Assembly: GCA_950097015.1 (NCBI GenBank)
Contig: CATNEN010000028.1
Span: 372,001 to 436,000 of the forward strand
Direction of reading: 5' to 3'
Source: Macrostomum hystrix
Lineage: Eukaryota > Platyhelminthes > Macrostomidae
Length of the DNA stretch: 64,000 bases
This document shows, one piece after another, positions 26,139 through 36,560 of the stretch (positions are counted from its first letter, which is position 1; each line of letters starts with the position of its first letter). Below the pieces are notes generated by a model. That model saw nothing but the letters and a program-made list of their open reading frames with translations. It did no database searches and had not been told where the DNA came from. Both the position numbers and the translations under genes were made by a program.

Positions 26139-29100
26139 GGGATTTGACAGAAAATAAATTGGCGACCAGCGCTCTCTAATCAGACCTGACTGCTCTGAAA
26201 TGCTTCTCCAACGGCGCCTGACGGCGAAAACAATTCTGGGAATTTTCCTCTTCCCGAACCGGGGCTTGTGAGGCAGTCACCACCCGCTGACCTCGCATTA
26301 TCAGCTACTCTGCCCACCTCCCCTCCTCGAACACATTCCTTTGGAACTCAACCCGCGCGCCTTCTTTAACCTGCAAAATAGAAATTTTGTTAAAAACTCT
26401 CTCTCCCTTCCTCATCTGCTTTCGCAAAGGAATTTTCGGTTTAACGTCCAGTTCCATTAAATTTGACATCAGAGGCGAATCGCCAGTGTTTTGATTGGGT
26501 GCCTTGCTTACAACATTGCATTTGGATCGCTAATTACTAATTGCGATAAAAAATTTTCCCTTATCCTCCAAATCTTTGCTGCAGTTGTTTTTTATCGTCC
26601 TCTCCACTTTCACAATCCTCCCCTCTCCCAATATCACAATCTTCCTCTATCCTCATTTCCCAATCTTCCTCTCTCCCCATATCACAATCTTCCTCTCTCC
26701 CCATTTCCCAATCTTCCTCTCTCCCCATTTCACAATCTTCCTCTCTCCCCATTTCCCAATCTTCCTCTCTCCCCATTTCACAATCTTCCTCTCTCCCCAT
26801 TTCACAATCTTCCTCTCTCCCCATATCACAATCTTCCTCTATTCCCATTTCCCAATCTTCCTCTCTCCCCATATCACAATCTTCCTCGATTCCCATTTCC
26901 CAATCTTCCTCTCTCCCCATTTCACAATCTTCCTCTCTCCCCATATCACAATCTTCCTCGATTCCCATTTCCCAATCTTCCTCTCTCCCCATATCACAAT
27001 CTTCCTCTCTCCCCATATCACAATCTTCCTCTCTCCCCATTTCACAATCTTCCTCTCTCCCCATTTTACAATCTTCCTTTCTCCCCATATCATAATCTTC
27101 CTCTCTCCCCATTTCCCAATCTTCCTCTCTCCCCATTTCCCAATCTTCCTCTCTCCCCATTTCACAATCTTCCTCTCTCCCCATTTCACAATCTTCCTCT
27201 CTCCCCATTTCCCAATCTTCCTCTCTCCCCATTTCACAATCTTCCTCTCTCCCCATATCACAATCTTCCTCTCTCCCCATTTCACAATCTTCCTCTATTC
27301 CCATTTCCTAATTTCCCCCACCAATTTTCCCAATCTCCTCTCCAATTCTCCCAATCGTTCTCTCAATACCAACTTTTCCATTTCTTGTTATCAATCATTT
27401 CTTTAAGCATTTTAAATATTTTGAGTGCGACAAAAATTTGTCAACCTTGAAAACAATTTTCAACACAATCCAGTCCCTCCACCGCGTCTAATGCCCAGCT
27501 CATTGCTTCCAAATGTCAAATGTCAGTCCTATCTAGCGGGGCGATCAGACAAGTAAAGTCACTTAACAATAAACGCGGAAGCTATTGTTACAGGCAATAA
27601 GTTCGATCGCAATCTTGTTCTAAAAATCTACGGGAACACCCTCAAACAGAAGGGAAGCAGTGACGCAATTGTCATAAACCCACCGCCTGGTTTAAACTGA
27701 CAATGCATTTGGCGTCTTCTAACTTTCTAGCTCGTACTTAGAAAGCGCAACTGCCAAACACACAAACACCTGCAGACAATTCTCAACTCGATGCACAAGT
27801 ATCAGCCTAGATTTCATCTGGTTCGCGCCAGCGACATCATGAAACTGCCGTACGCATCGTTTCGATCGTTTGTGTTCAACGAGACCGCGTTTATCGCTGT
27901 CACGGCCTATCAGAATGAGAAAATCACCCAGCTGAAGATTGATCACAATCCCTTTGCCAAGGGCTTCAGGGACACCGGCGGCGGCAGGAGTTCCAAGAAA
28001 ATGTGAGTACCGAGCTCATTCTCATGCTCTCATGTCTGGCAGAACGGTTAACGCGTTTGCCTCTCGCACCAAGGTCCCTGAGCTCGATTCCACGGCGAGG
28101 CCACATTTATTTGGGGCGCAGCCGCGGAGAGAAGGCTTGGGGGCTTGTCCGGCAATTTACGCCCTTGAGGGCCAACCTCCAAGGCACAGTGAAAGCGTAC
28201 AATGCCTGACGATGAGAAAGTCAGGGCAGATGTGTGTATCTGTGTGCGTGTGTGCTCAGGAGTCTGCGAACTGCCTCCTCGCTGGCTGCGGCCGTGCCTC
28301 ACTCATGAGTATTCACTCATTTTCATGCTTCAGTCACAATGAATGTACACCAGGGGAGCCTATGCATCTGGCCCTAAAATGTGTCAGCTAAATTCGCAAA
28401 GACATCAGACATCAATCTCGTCAATTTCACAGGAAGCTCAGCGACTGCATCGTATCGACGGGACAGTCGGCGCTAGATCGCCATCAACAGCATCAGCAGC
28501 ACCAGCAGCAGCTGCATTTTCAGCGTCAACGAGGCTTCGCTCTTGCGGCAGCTGCGGCGGCGGCGGCGGCGGCTGCGGCTACGGCCAATTTCAACAGCGA
28601 CGACGAGGAAGATGACGATCCAGACGATTCCAGCCTCAACAACAGAAGAGGATCCGATGAAAACGACGACTTCGCAGTCGATCGAGAAGCTGCCAGACTG
28701 TCTGAAGGCCAACCATCCAATCGGCCGACACTTTCAGCGGGCAGCAGGGGACGTCGCGCCAGATTGTCGCCTGATTCACGGGCAGCAGTCGGATCGCTGC
28801 ATCAGCAACAGCAGCAGCAGCAGCAGCAGCAGCTCCTGCTGCATCAGCCGTGGCTGCAGCAGCCTCCTCTCACAGCGAATAGCAGTGCAGCCAGGCAGCA
28901 TCAACTGCAGCAGCAGCTGCAACATCTGCAGCACCTCCAGTACTTGCAGTATCTGCAGCACTATCGCTCTGGCAGCGGCGAGCTTGTCTTTAAGGGCGCG
29001 CCTCAGCCACCAGTGTCCGCCGGATTACCGTTCGCCCTGCCATCAGTTGCGTCACCGTCAGTTTTGAGCCTTCCGCCACCGGCGCAGCCACCACTGCCTC

Positions 29101-29381
29101 CACCGCCGTCGCAGCTGCCGTCTGTTCCCGGCATGCCGATGTTTCCCGGCTTCTTAAGTGCGACAGCCGCCGCTGCCGCCGCCGTCGCCGCCGCGTCCGC
29201 CTTCGGCGCTTGGCCCCTGCCGACGTCGTTCTTTCGGCAGCAGAACGGCGGACGGCATCATCAAACGCATTCAGCAGCTACCGGCGCCTCGGCGTCAACA
29301 TCTAGGGGAGATTTCTCGAAAATAGACACCCTCATTGGCGATGCTCCGTCCAGACCGTCCGCTGTCGACGCCGATACCTAA
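18715..29381 (+). CDS. T-box transcription factor, Tbx2/Tbx3 (omb) class, complete, five exons
   Basis: Exons 18715-19196, 22463-22558, 22632-22803, 27776-28002 and 28433-29381 join in frame to 1926 nt, 641 aa. All introns are GT-AG. The T domain spans roughly residues 132-326: [104 protein letters not shown] and [19 protein letters not shown]. The N-terminal MAFSPFAF start and the [14 protein letters not shown] and NNISDKHGF motifs point to the Tbx2/3 branch. Family knowledge: sequence-specific DNA-binding repressors acting in the nucleus in organ and neural patterning. Flanking regions are low complexity: poly-Gln and poly-Pro in exon 1; poly-Ala, an acidic stretch and Gln-rich runs in exon 5. 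The choice of ATG at 18715 rests on this being the first ATG in the open frame and on its similarity to vertebrate Tbx2/3 N termini. Introns are loaded with minisatellites. Confidence 0.95.
19250..19917. repeat. 34-bp minisatellite in T-box intron 1
   Basis: About 20 units of gagctccaagaaggtggtag plus atctgtgcttcgct. Some units lack AGAA (30 bp), and one reads GGTGCTCCAATC. The array starts only about 50 bp after the exon 1 donor. Confidence 0.95.
19918..21295. other. T-box intron 1, non-array part
   Basis: No exon found. Contains a (CAG) run at about 20321-20342, a CT-rich microsatellite at about 20811-20840 and AT-rich DNA. Early introns of Tbx2/3 genes often hold enhancers, but I identified none. 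Confidence 0.45.
21296..21475. repeat. Degenerate GTGTCAG minisatellite in T-box intron 1
   Basis: Irregular repeats of ggtgtcagtagg/ggtgtcagcagg and attgtcatggtgttcag. Unit length is variable and copies are diverged, so this looks like an older or shorter array than its neighbours. Confidence 0.75.
22010..22310. repeat. 15-bp minisatellite in T-box intron 1
   Basis: About 20 units of ggaaatcgggattcg with variants (tcgtgg, tcagg, taggatatgg). It ends about 150 bp before exon 2. Confidence 0.9.
22463..22558 (+). CDS. T-box gene exon 2
   Basis: Acceptor TATGCAG|GCGGATG, donor TGTCG|GTAAGT. Encodes [19 protein letters not shown] and the DDCR segment of the T domain. Too short to stand out as an open frame. 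Confidence 0.92.
22632..22803 (+). CDS. T-box gene exon 3
   Basis: Acceptor GTCCAG|GTACAAG, donor CTTT|GTGAGT. Encodes [18 protein letters not shown] through NISDKHGF. The open frame continues past the donor only because the next 1.6 kb is a 21-bp array. Confidence 0.94.
22828..24405. repeat. 21-bp minisatellite in T-box intron 3 (about 75 copies)
   Basis: Units of ctcttatctagaatccccat plus t, with two common variants: caattat for ccattct, and GGATCC for GAATCC. Larger blocks recur, for example the GAATGCCC-containing block at about 23520-23600 and again at about 23900-23960 (offset about 380 bp). All six frames are open over long stretches, producing 545-608-codon false open frames. Confidence 0.96.
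24406..25585. other. T-box intron 3, non-array DNA
   Basis: About 1.2 kb without a supported exon. Contains a GCGGCGGTAGCAGCAGCAG-type trinucleotide stretch at about 25017-25070. Short open frames lack recognisable motifs. Confidence 0.4.
25586..25785. repeat. Short G-rich minisatellite in T-box intron 3
   Basis: About eight units of gattccaggtgaggcag with a variable ggagggg or cggg linker (unit 20-24 bp). Confidence 0.85.
26106..26138. repeat. (CAG)n microsatellite in T-box intron 3
   Basis: Eleven contiguous CAG/AGC trinucleotides inside the intron. Confidence 0.9.
26600..27355. repeat. 24-bp pyrimidine-rich minisatellite in T-box intron 3
   Basis: About 29 units of cttcctctctccccatttc plus acaat, with variants ATATCACAAT, TTTCCCAAT and CTATTCCC. 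The period is a multiple of three and all frames are open, giving false open frames on both strands. The strong purine/pyrimidine asymmetry could favour triplex DNA (inference). Confidence 0.95.
27776..28002 (+). CDS. T-box gene exon 4
   Basis: Acceptor CTGCAG|ACAATT, donor AAAAT|GTGAGT. Encodes [17 protein letters not shown] through [17 protein letters not shown], the C-terminal part of the T domain. Confidence 0.94.
28030..28335 (+). mobile_element. tRNA-derived SINE in T-box intron 4
   Basis: The head has an A-box-like TGGCAGAACGGTTAACGCG and a B-box-like GAGCTCGATTCCA about 35 bp downstream. The body from about 28147 (CTTGTCCGGCAATTTACGCC, then CCAACCTCCAAGGCACAGTG and GACGATGAGAAAGTCAGG) recurs in inverse orientation at about 49700-49885. 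The element fills most of the 430-bp intron. No clear poly-A tail or target duplication found. Confidence 0.7.
28433..29381 (+). CDS. T-box gene exon 5 (terminal)
   Basis: Acceptor TTCACAG|GAAGCTC, stop TAA at 29379-29381; the phase matches exon 4. Encodes [11 protein letters not shown], His/Gln-rich and poly-Ala tracts, an acidic DDEEDDPDD stretch, an RRARLSPDS basic segment, a long Gln-rich region and a Pro/Ala-rich tail, a layout consistent with the low-complexity regulatory C termini of Tbx2/3. Confidence 0.9.
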
Positions 29382-29539
29382 GTGGCTTCTTCGATTCAGG
29401 CCGATTCTTCAAAGAACACAGATTTTTCCCCGCCACAGAGAGTCTGACAGGCGTCCTAAATTACGAGCGTAGTTGGAAAATGCATTATTAGAATACGGAA
29501 ATTTTTGAGCCTGCTATATTGAGTTAGGCGCCCGCGTGT

Positions 29540-29616
29540 TTGCACGGGTCGGCAAGTGGCAAGCCCAAGAACAAGATACGGTCCGCAAAGTACCAAATGG
29601 GGCACCTTCTCTCCTC
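29540..29616 (+). mobile_element. Possible hAT-MITE terminus flanking the 16-bp array
   Basis: ggtcggcaag, then an agccc..agatacggtcc..aaag..ccaaat segment that aligns with the left end of the hAT-like MITE at 54883 (ggtcggcaaa, ggccc..agatgcggccc..gaag..ccaaat). In both places it is followed by tctcatctctcc motifs. Alignment is by eye at roughly two-thirds identity; no terminal CAG or target duplication is seen. Confidence 0.4.
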
Positions 29617-30584
29617 ATGTCTCATCTCTCCCGATCCCATGTCTCATCTCTCCCGATCCCATGTCTCATCTCTCCCGATCCCGTGTCTCCTCTCTCCCGA
29701 TCCCGTGTCTCATCTCTCCCGATCCCGTGTCTCCTCTCTCCCGATCCCATGTCTCATCTTTCCCGATCCCGTATCTCTGGTGTCTCGTCTCTCTGGTGTC
29801 TCATGTCTCTGGTGTCTCATTTCTCTGGTGTCTCATCTCTCTGGTGTCTCATCTCTCTGGTGTCTCATCTCTCTGGTGTCTCATCTCTCTGGTGTCTCAT
29901 CTCTCTGGTGTCTCATCTCTCTGGTGTCTCATGTCTCTGGTGTCTCATCTCTCTGGTGTCTCATCTCTCTGGTGTCTCATGTCTCTGGTGTCTCATCTCT
30001 CTGGTGTCTCATCTCTCTGGTGTCTCATCTCTCTGGTGTCTCATCTCTCTGGTGTCTCATGTCTCTGGTGTCTCATCTCTCTGGTGTCTCATGTCTCTGG
30101 TGTCTCATCTCTCTGGTGTCTCATCTCTCTGGTGTCTCATCTCTCTGGTGTCTCATCTCTCTGGTGTCTCATCTCTCTAACGTGTTTCATCTCTCTGGTG
30201 TCTCATCTCTCTGGTGTCTCATCTCTCTGGTGTCTCATCTCTCTGGTGTCTCATGTCTCTGGTGTCTCATCTCTCTGGTGTCTCATCTCTCTGGTGTCTC
30301 ATCTCTCTGGTGTCTCATCTCTCTGGTGTCTCATCTCTCTAACGTGTTTCATCTCTCTGGTGTCTCATCTCTCTGGTGTCTCATCTCTCTGGTGTCTCAT
30401 CTCTCTGGTGTCTCATCTCTCTGGTGTCTCATCTCTCTGGTGTCTCATCTCTCTGGTGTCTCATCTCTCTGGTGTCTCATCTCTCTGGTGTCTCATCTCT
30501 CTGGTGTCTCATCTCTCTGGTGTCTCATCTCTCTGGTGTCTCATCTCTCTGGTGTCTCATCTCTCTGGTGTCTCATCTCTCTGG
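29617..30584. repeat. 16-bp minisatellite 3' of the T-box gene (about 60 copies)
   Basis: Units of tctcatctctctggtg. The left edge has a 19-20-bp variant (tctcatctctcccgatcccg), and two inserts read tctctaacgtgtttcatc. The same motif, including the rare acgtgtttcatc variant, occurs in inverse orientation at 58127-58752 and inside the hAT-like MITE at 54883-55186. Confidence 0.95.
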
Positions 30585-31063
30585 CAAGTAAATAGGTTAA
30601 TAGTTGAATTCTGTTTTCTGTGTTCCACGCATTTGTGTTTTGTCGAATTTTTGCACTTAACATTAGCAGCTGAAAGTTTGTGTTTATGTCTTAAAAATGT
30701 TGTCTCTTTTTGATCTCTAGAAAAACTTCGTTGATATCTCTATTTGATTCGGCTCAAATGTTTGCACGAGCCGTATCATTGTGGGTGTTGTTGATTGAAT
30801 GTTTAGTGAATTTTCATTGCACACATATAGTACATGCATCCACTTATAAGCGTATGTTTTGGCACCTGTCTTAATTTCAAGTACAATTTGTTAATCTCTG
30901 ATTCAATTTTTGTTTGAAAGACTAAAAGCACTCACTGGAGGTAACAATTCTATGTCAATGTGCTTATTCCTTAACTCGAAAAAGAAACTAAGCGACTTCA
31001 TTGTGACTTAATCCTTTGAGTACGAATATTTCATTCGAGTCGCTAATCAATAGCCATAATTAT
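30585..31063. other. Intergenic spacer
   Basis: No gene or repeat recognised; AT-rich. Confidence 0.5.
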
Positions 31064-32571
31064 AGATGAAGGAGTGAATGTGGATTGCTAGTCCATCCCA
31101 CCCACACTCAACAAGCGAATGAAGGATTTAATATGGATTGCTAGTCTATCTCACCCACACTCAACAAGCGAATGAAGGAGTCAATGTGGATTGCTAGTCT
31201 ATCCCACCCACACTCAACAAGCGAATGAAGGAGTCAATGTGGATTGCTAGTCTATCCCACCCACACTCAACAAGCGAATGAAGGAGTCAATGTGGATTGC
31301 TAGTCTATCCCACCCACACTCAACAGGCGAATGAAGGAGTCAATGTGGATTGCTAGTCTATCCCACCCACACTCAACAGGCGAATGAAGGAGTCAATGTG
31401 GATTGCTAGTCTATCCCACCCACACTCAACAGGCGAATGAAGGAGTCAATGTGGATTGCTAGTCTATCCCACCCACACTCAACAAGCGAATGAAGGAGTC
31501 AATGTGGATTGCTAGTCTATCCCACCCACACTCAACAAGCGAATGAAGGAGTCAATGTGGATTGCTAGTCTATCCCACCCACACTCAACAAGCGAATGAA
31601 GGAGTCAATGTGGATTGCTAGTCTATCCCACCCACACTCAACAGGCGAATGAAGGAGTCAATGTGGATTGCTAGTCTATCCCACCCACACTCAACAAGCG
31701 AATGAAGGAGTCAATGTGGATTGCTAGTCTATCCCACCCACACTCAACAAGCGAATGAAGGAGTCAATGTGGATTGCTAGTCTATCCCACCCACACTCAA
31801 CAAGCGAATGAAGGAGTCAATGTGGATTGCTAGTCTATCCCACCCACACTCAACAGGCGAATGAAGGAGTCAATGTGGATTGCTAGTCTATCCCACCCAC
31901 ACTCAACAAGCGAATGAAGGAGTCAATGTGGATTGCTAGTCTATCCCACCCACACTCAACAAGCGAATGAAGGAGTCAATGTGGATTGCTAGTCTATCCC
32001 ACCCACACTCAACAAGCGAATGAAGGAGTCAATGTGGATTGCTAAGTCTATCCCACCCACACTCAACAAGCGAATGAAGGAGTCAATGTGGATTGCTAGT
32101 CTATCCCACCCACACTCAACAAGCGAATGAAGGAGTCAATGTGGATTGCTAGTCTATCCCACCCACACTCAACAAGCGAATGAAGGAGTCAATGTGGATT
32201 GCTAGTCTATCCCACCCACACTCAACAGGCGAATGAAGGAGTCAATGTGGATTGCTAGTCTATCCCACCCACACTCAACAGGCGAATGAAGGAGTCAATG
32301 TGGATTGCTAGTCTATCCCACCCACACTCAACAGGCGAATGAAGGAGTGAATGTGGATTGCTAGTCTATCCCACCCACACTCAACAGGCGAATGAAGGAG
32401 TCAATGTGGATTGCTAGTCTATCCCACCCACACTCAACAGGCGAATGAAGGAGTCAATGTGGATTGCTAGTCTATCCCACCCACACTCAACAGGCGAATG
32501 AAGGAGTCAATGTGGATTGCTAGTCTATCCCACCCACACTCAACAAGCGAATGAAGGAGTGAATGTGGATT
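31064..32571. repeat. 53-bp minisatellite (about 28 copies)
   Basis: Units contain gaatgaaggagtcaatgtgg, then attgctagtctatccc and acccacactcaacaagc. Copies are almost identical apart from AAG/AGG at one site and an occasional GTG for GTC, with one single-base insertion at about 32044. This is the most homogeneous long-unit array here. Confidence 0.96.
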
Positions 32572-33486
32572 GTCTGTGTATCTGTGATCTAGCTTTAACA
32601 GCAGTTTCCCCATTAAGTATGTGTGAGCAGATGCCACAAAGACTCGATTTGGCCAATGTCCCCTAGGTGCCGATGGCGACTACTTTGGTAATTTTTACTA
32701 AGAAAGCGTCAGTTCCTATCTAAGGCTGAACTTTTGATCAATAATTCTCTGTTTGATCAGTTCTCTAGAAGGCATCAGCAATTCTGGGTTGTCAGCACGT
32801 TGCGGGTGTTGTCGGCGTTACTGGCGGTCCAGCTACCATAGCGGGCGCAGCCGGCCCTCAGGGGTTCCTAAATGTGTCGAATTTGCTAATTATGTAAAAA
32901 AAGTCTTCTTTTATGATACACCTCTAGAGATGGATAGATCAGTCTTTGATTAACAGGAGAAAGACTCGAGATAGAAGGATAGAGCTGCAGGGTGGTTGTT
33001 AGTGTGGCCCGCCCCACTGCAGACAAGTTGATCTTCTGTTTACAATGGGAAACCAGAACGGAAATATTGTGAGAGAGTGAGATAGTGGTTCTCGGAACAG
33101 ACAGAATGCTTAGTGAGATAGTGAGTGAGTGTTTTGTGTCACACAATGATCTACTCAAGCTGTCAGAGACACAGCTAGGCACTTTGCCTTGACAGGAGGG
33201 TCAACAACAGGCCGATCACCTTGGCTAAACCGTCTTGAAGGTGGAAAACAGCTTATATATATATAGGTCGAGACTCGCGGAAGGGGGCTGACTTGACAAC
33301 AGAGGCAAACAAAACCTGACTATGAGTATAGTTGGAGTGCTTTGACGGATTGAATCCAAGGTCAGAGGGACAATAGTTGGTGGCTGGGCTAGTGTTGGTA
33401 GCGCAGTTATGGAAATTCCACTTTGATGGAGGGGCTATCTGCTCAAACACCGCTCGACTCGGGCTGAGGGGAAGTGAGAGAATGAG
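32572..33486. other. Intergenic DNA
   Basis: About 900 bp with short open frames only (for example 32753-32953) and no recognised domain. Confidence 0.45.
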
Positions 33487-34115
33487 ACAGAGAAACAGAA
33501 AGATTGAGAGATTGATAGACTGAGAGATTGATAGACTGAGGGATTGATAGACTGAGAGATTGATAGACTGAGAGTTTGATAGACTGAGGGATTGATAGAC
33601 TGAGAGATTGATAGACAAAAAGATTGATAGACTGATAGGATAATAGACTGAGAGACTGGTAGGATAATAGATTGAGAGATTGATAGACTGAGAGATTGAT
33701 AGACTGAGGGATTGATAGACTGAGAGATTGATAGACTGAGAGATTGATAGACTAAAAGATTGATAGACTGAGAGATTGATAGACTGAGAGATTGATAGAC
33801 TGAGAGATTGATAGACTGAGAGATTGATAGACTGAGATATTGATAGACTGAGAGATTGATAGACTGAGAGATTGATAGACTAAAAGATTGATAGACTGAG
33901 AGATTGATAGACTGAGAGATTGATAGACTGAGATATTGATTGACTGAGAGGTTGATAGACTAAAAGATTGATAGACTGAGAGATTGATAGACTGGGAGAT
34001 TGATAGACTGAGAGATTGATAGACTGAGAGATTGATAGACTGAGAGATTGATAGACTGGGAGATTGATAGACTGAGAGATTGATTGACTGAGAGGTTGAT
34101 AGGCTAAGAGACTGA
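33487..34115. repeat. 16-bp minisatellite
   Basis: About 39 units of agagattgatagactg with variants (AGGG, AAAAG, AGGTTG). Minus-strand reading gives a false NLSVYQSLSLSISQSI repeat protein. Confidence 0.95.
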
Positions 34116-34674
34116 GAGACAGAGAGAGATAGAAATAAAGGTTGCCAATTTCTTCTGTCTCATTGGCTTCATTTAACATCCATTTTCATCTTGCTTCGTA
34201 CCTGTTAGCTGACGCTTTAACTATTCGTCATTTTTTCGGGCGTTCATTACAATTGAAACTGTCGAGTTTATGAGACTGGGCCTCTTAAACCACTTGTGTT
34301 GCGGCTTTGCTTGACAGATACTTGCCAGAAAATTTCTGCTAAAGAGACAGAGGAAAAGAGATGGAAGCTGCATGATTTGAGGCTTTGGTAATTTAGTTTC
34401 CTCAACAATGCCTCATCAAAGTGGAGGAAGCTGGGCCTTTCAGACCCGCCCGCCCCCCGGAAAAGAAGGGTTTGAGATTGGGAAAGGAGACGAAAAAGTT
34501 TGGGGGGATGTTTGATGTGGCAAATTTGGCGCAAAAAGATGTGAAGCCGTCGATTCTCGAAGCCGCCGCCGCGCAGCCGCCTTCGAAGGTCGCCAATTGG
34601 CAGTTTCCGCACCCCCCAAAACTAAGGAGGCCAGGCGAGGTACAGAAAAAATTACATCAGCTTCGTTATCTTGT

Positions 34675-34705
<31 letters not shown>

Positions 34706-35099
34706 AGGAGGAGGAGGAGGAGGATGAAGGGTCTGAGGAAGCTGGGACAGCGGAGGAATGGGCGTGGCGGCTTCGAAAGGCCACTTTCTGCTGAGCCTTA
34801 AATGCTTTTAGAAGTGGCCAATTCCTGATTCTATTTTATTGGCCTTATTTGATTGCGGCGACTCCGTCTTTGATGCGGGGGTGGGCAGCTTCTCCCGTCC
34901 TCTCTCCATCCCTAATCTGCCGATTTCATCAGCTTCAACAAGCGTTAGCTAAAGCATGTCCCGCCGCCGCTGCCTTGTCAACACAACACGTTTGCTTTTG
35001 CAAGACGCTTCCGTAGGAAAGGTTTTTTTTGGCGAATGAGAAAGTAGAGCGAGAAGTAGACAGTGAGAGTAGAGAGAGAATGAGAAGGGATCAAGAGAG
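34116..35099. other. Intergenic DNA with GAA/GAG microsatellite
   Basis: Includes (GAA)n(GAG)n at about 34676-34722, which makes the plus frame 34421-34801 read as poly-Lys/Arg. I do not regard that frame as a gene, because it lacks any recognisable domain and shows no splice context. Confidence 0.5.
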
Positions 35100-35515
35100 G
35101 TTGACTATGAGAATAGAGGTATATAGTATGAGATAAGAGTAGGAAAGGTGTATCATGAGGTGTATATAGCAGAGTAAGAGGGGTAGATTATATGAGTAGA
35201 GAGATGAGTAGATCATGGGAGTAGAGAGAGGGGTAGATTATGAGAGTAGAGAGATGAGTAGATCATGGGAGTAGAGAGAGGGGTAGATTGTGAGAGTAGA
35301 GAGAGGGGTAGATTGTGAGAGTAGAGAGAGGGGTAGATTGTGAGAGTAGAGAGAGGGGTAGATTATGAGAGCAGAGAGATAAGTAGATTATGAGAGTAGA
35401 GAGAGGGGTAGATTATGAGAGTAGAGAGAGGGGTAGATTATGAGAGCAGAGAGATAAGTAGATTATGAGAGTAGAGAGAGAGGTAGATTGTGAGAGTAGA
35501 GAGAGAATGGGAAGG
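35100..35515. repeat. 25-bp purine-rich minisatellite
   Basis: About 16 units of gtagattatgagagtagaga plus gaggg, with the left edge degenerate. Confidence 0.9.
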
Positions 35516-36019
35516 CAGACACTCAGTTACAGAAGTTGACAGCATCAAAACAAATAATGAAGAGATCAAAGAATGCTTCGGCAGATTAAAAAGTCATGAT
35601 CAGTCAGATAAAGGAAACAGGAATAAAAATGAAATTCAATTTTATCAACAAGATCCCAGCTAATAACGGATTCAGTTTGAACCGCAAACAGCAGCTGTTG
35701 ACTCAGCCTAACCAGCTGTGAGACAATTGCTCCACTCCAAAGATATTCATCGATATTAGAATACATTGCTACTCCTAGACGATTGAGAAAGAGCTAGTTC
35801 TCACACAGTCTGTCATCAATCGAGCCGGGCTTCTGTCTGTCTGCTCTCTGCCAGAGACACTTCCTGAGAGCTGTGTTCCTGTCAAGTGGCCGCGGACTGG
35901 GTTGGGGGAGACATCTTTCATTACGACTAATTGGCGTCTCTTGACTATATAGTTGGGATTTCGGGACTGACAAGGGCTTACCGGATGGCATGGGATTAGA
36001 GGCTGGACAGGTTTAAAGG

Positions 36020-36560
36020 AATGCGATAAGAGATGGGTGAGAATGGAGTGAGAGATGGGTGAGAATGGAGGGAGAGATGGGTGAGAATGGAGTGAGAGAT
36101 GGGTGAGAATGGAGGGAGAGATGGGTGAGAATGGAGTGAGAGATGGGTGAGAATGAAGTGAGAGATGGGTGAGAATGAAGTGAGAGATGGGTGAGAATGA
36201 AGTGAGAGATGGGTGAGAATGGAGGGAGAGATGGGTGAGAATGGAGTGAGAGATGGGTGAGAATGAAGTGAGAGATGGGTGAGAATGGAGGGAGAGATGG
36301 GTGAGAATGGAGTAAGAGATGGGTGAGAATGGAGTGAGAGATGGGTGAGAATGGAGGGAGAGATGGGTGAGAATGAAGTGAGAGATGGGTGAGAATGAAG
36401 TGAGAGATGGGTGAGAATGGAGGGAGAGATGGGTGAGAATGGAGGGAGAGATGGGTGAGAATGGAGGGAGAGATGGGTGAGAATGAAGTGAGAGATGGGT
36501 GAGAATGGAGTGAGAGATGGGTGAGAATGGAGGGAGAGATAGGTGAGAACGGAGTGAGAT
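36020..36560. repeat. 22-bp purine-rich minisatellite
   Basis: About 24 units of gagagatgggtgagaatgga plus gt/gg, with AAGT variants. Open frames on the minus strand here (up to 270 codons) are array artefacts. Confidence 0.95.

Noticed and set aside
29536-30713. Overlapping 214-385-codon frames with a SLWCLISLVSHLSGV repeat
   Set aside because: A 16-bp minisatellite read in three frames; no gene context.
30760-30769. TGTTTGCACG repeated at 29537 and 30760 as a target duplication around the 16-bp array
   Set aside because: The right-hand sequence before it does not resemble a hAT terminus, so the match may be chance.
34421-34801. 126-codon basic frame
   Set aside because: Its distinctive Lys/Arg tract comes from a GAA/GAG microsatellite and the rest shows no domain or splice context.
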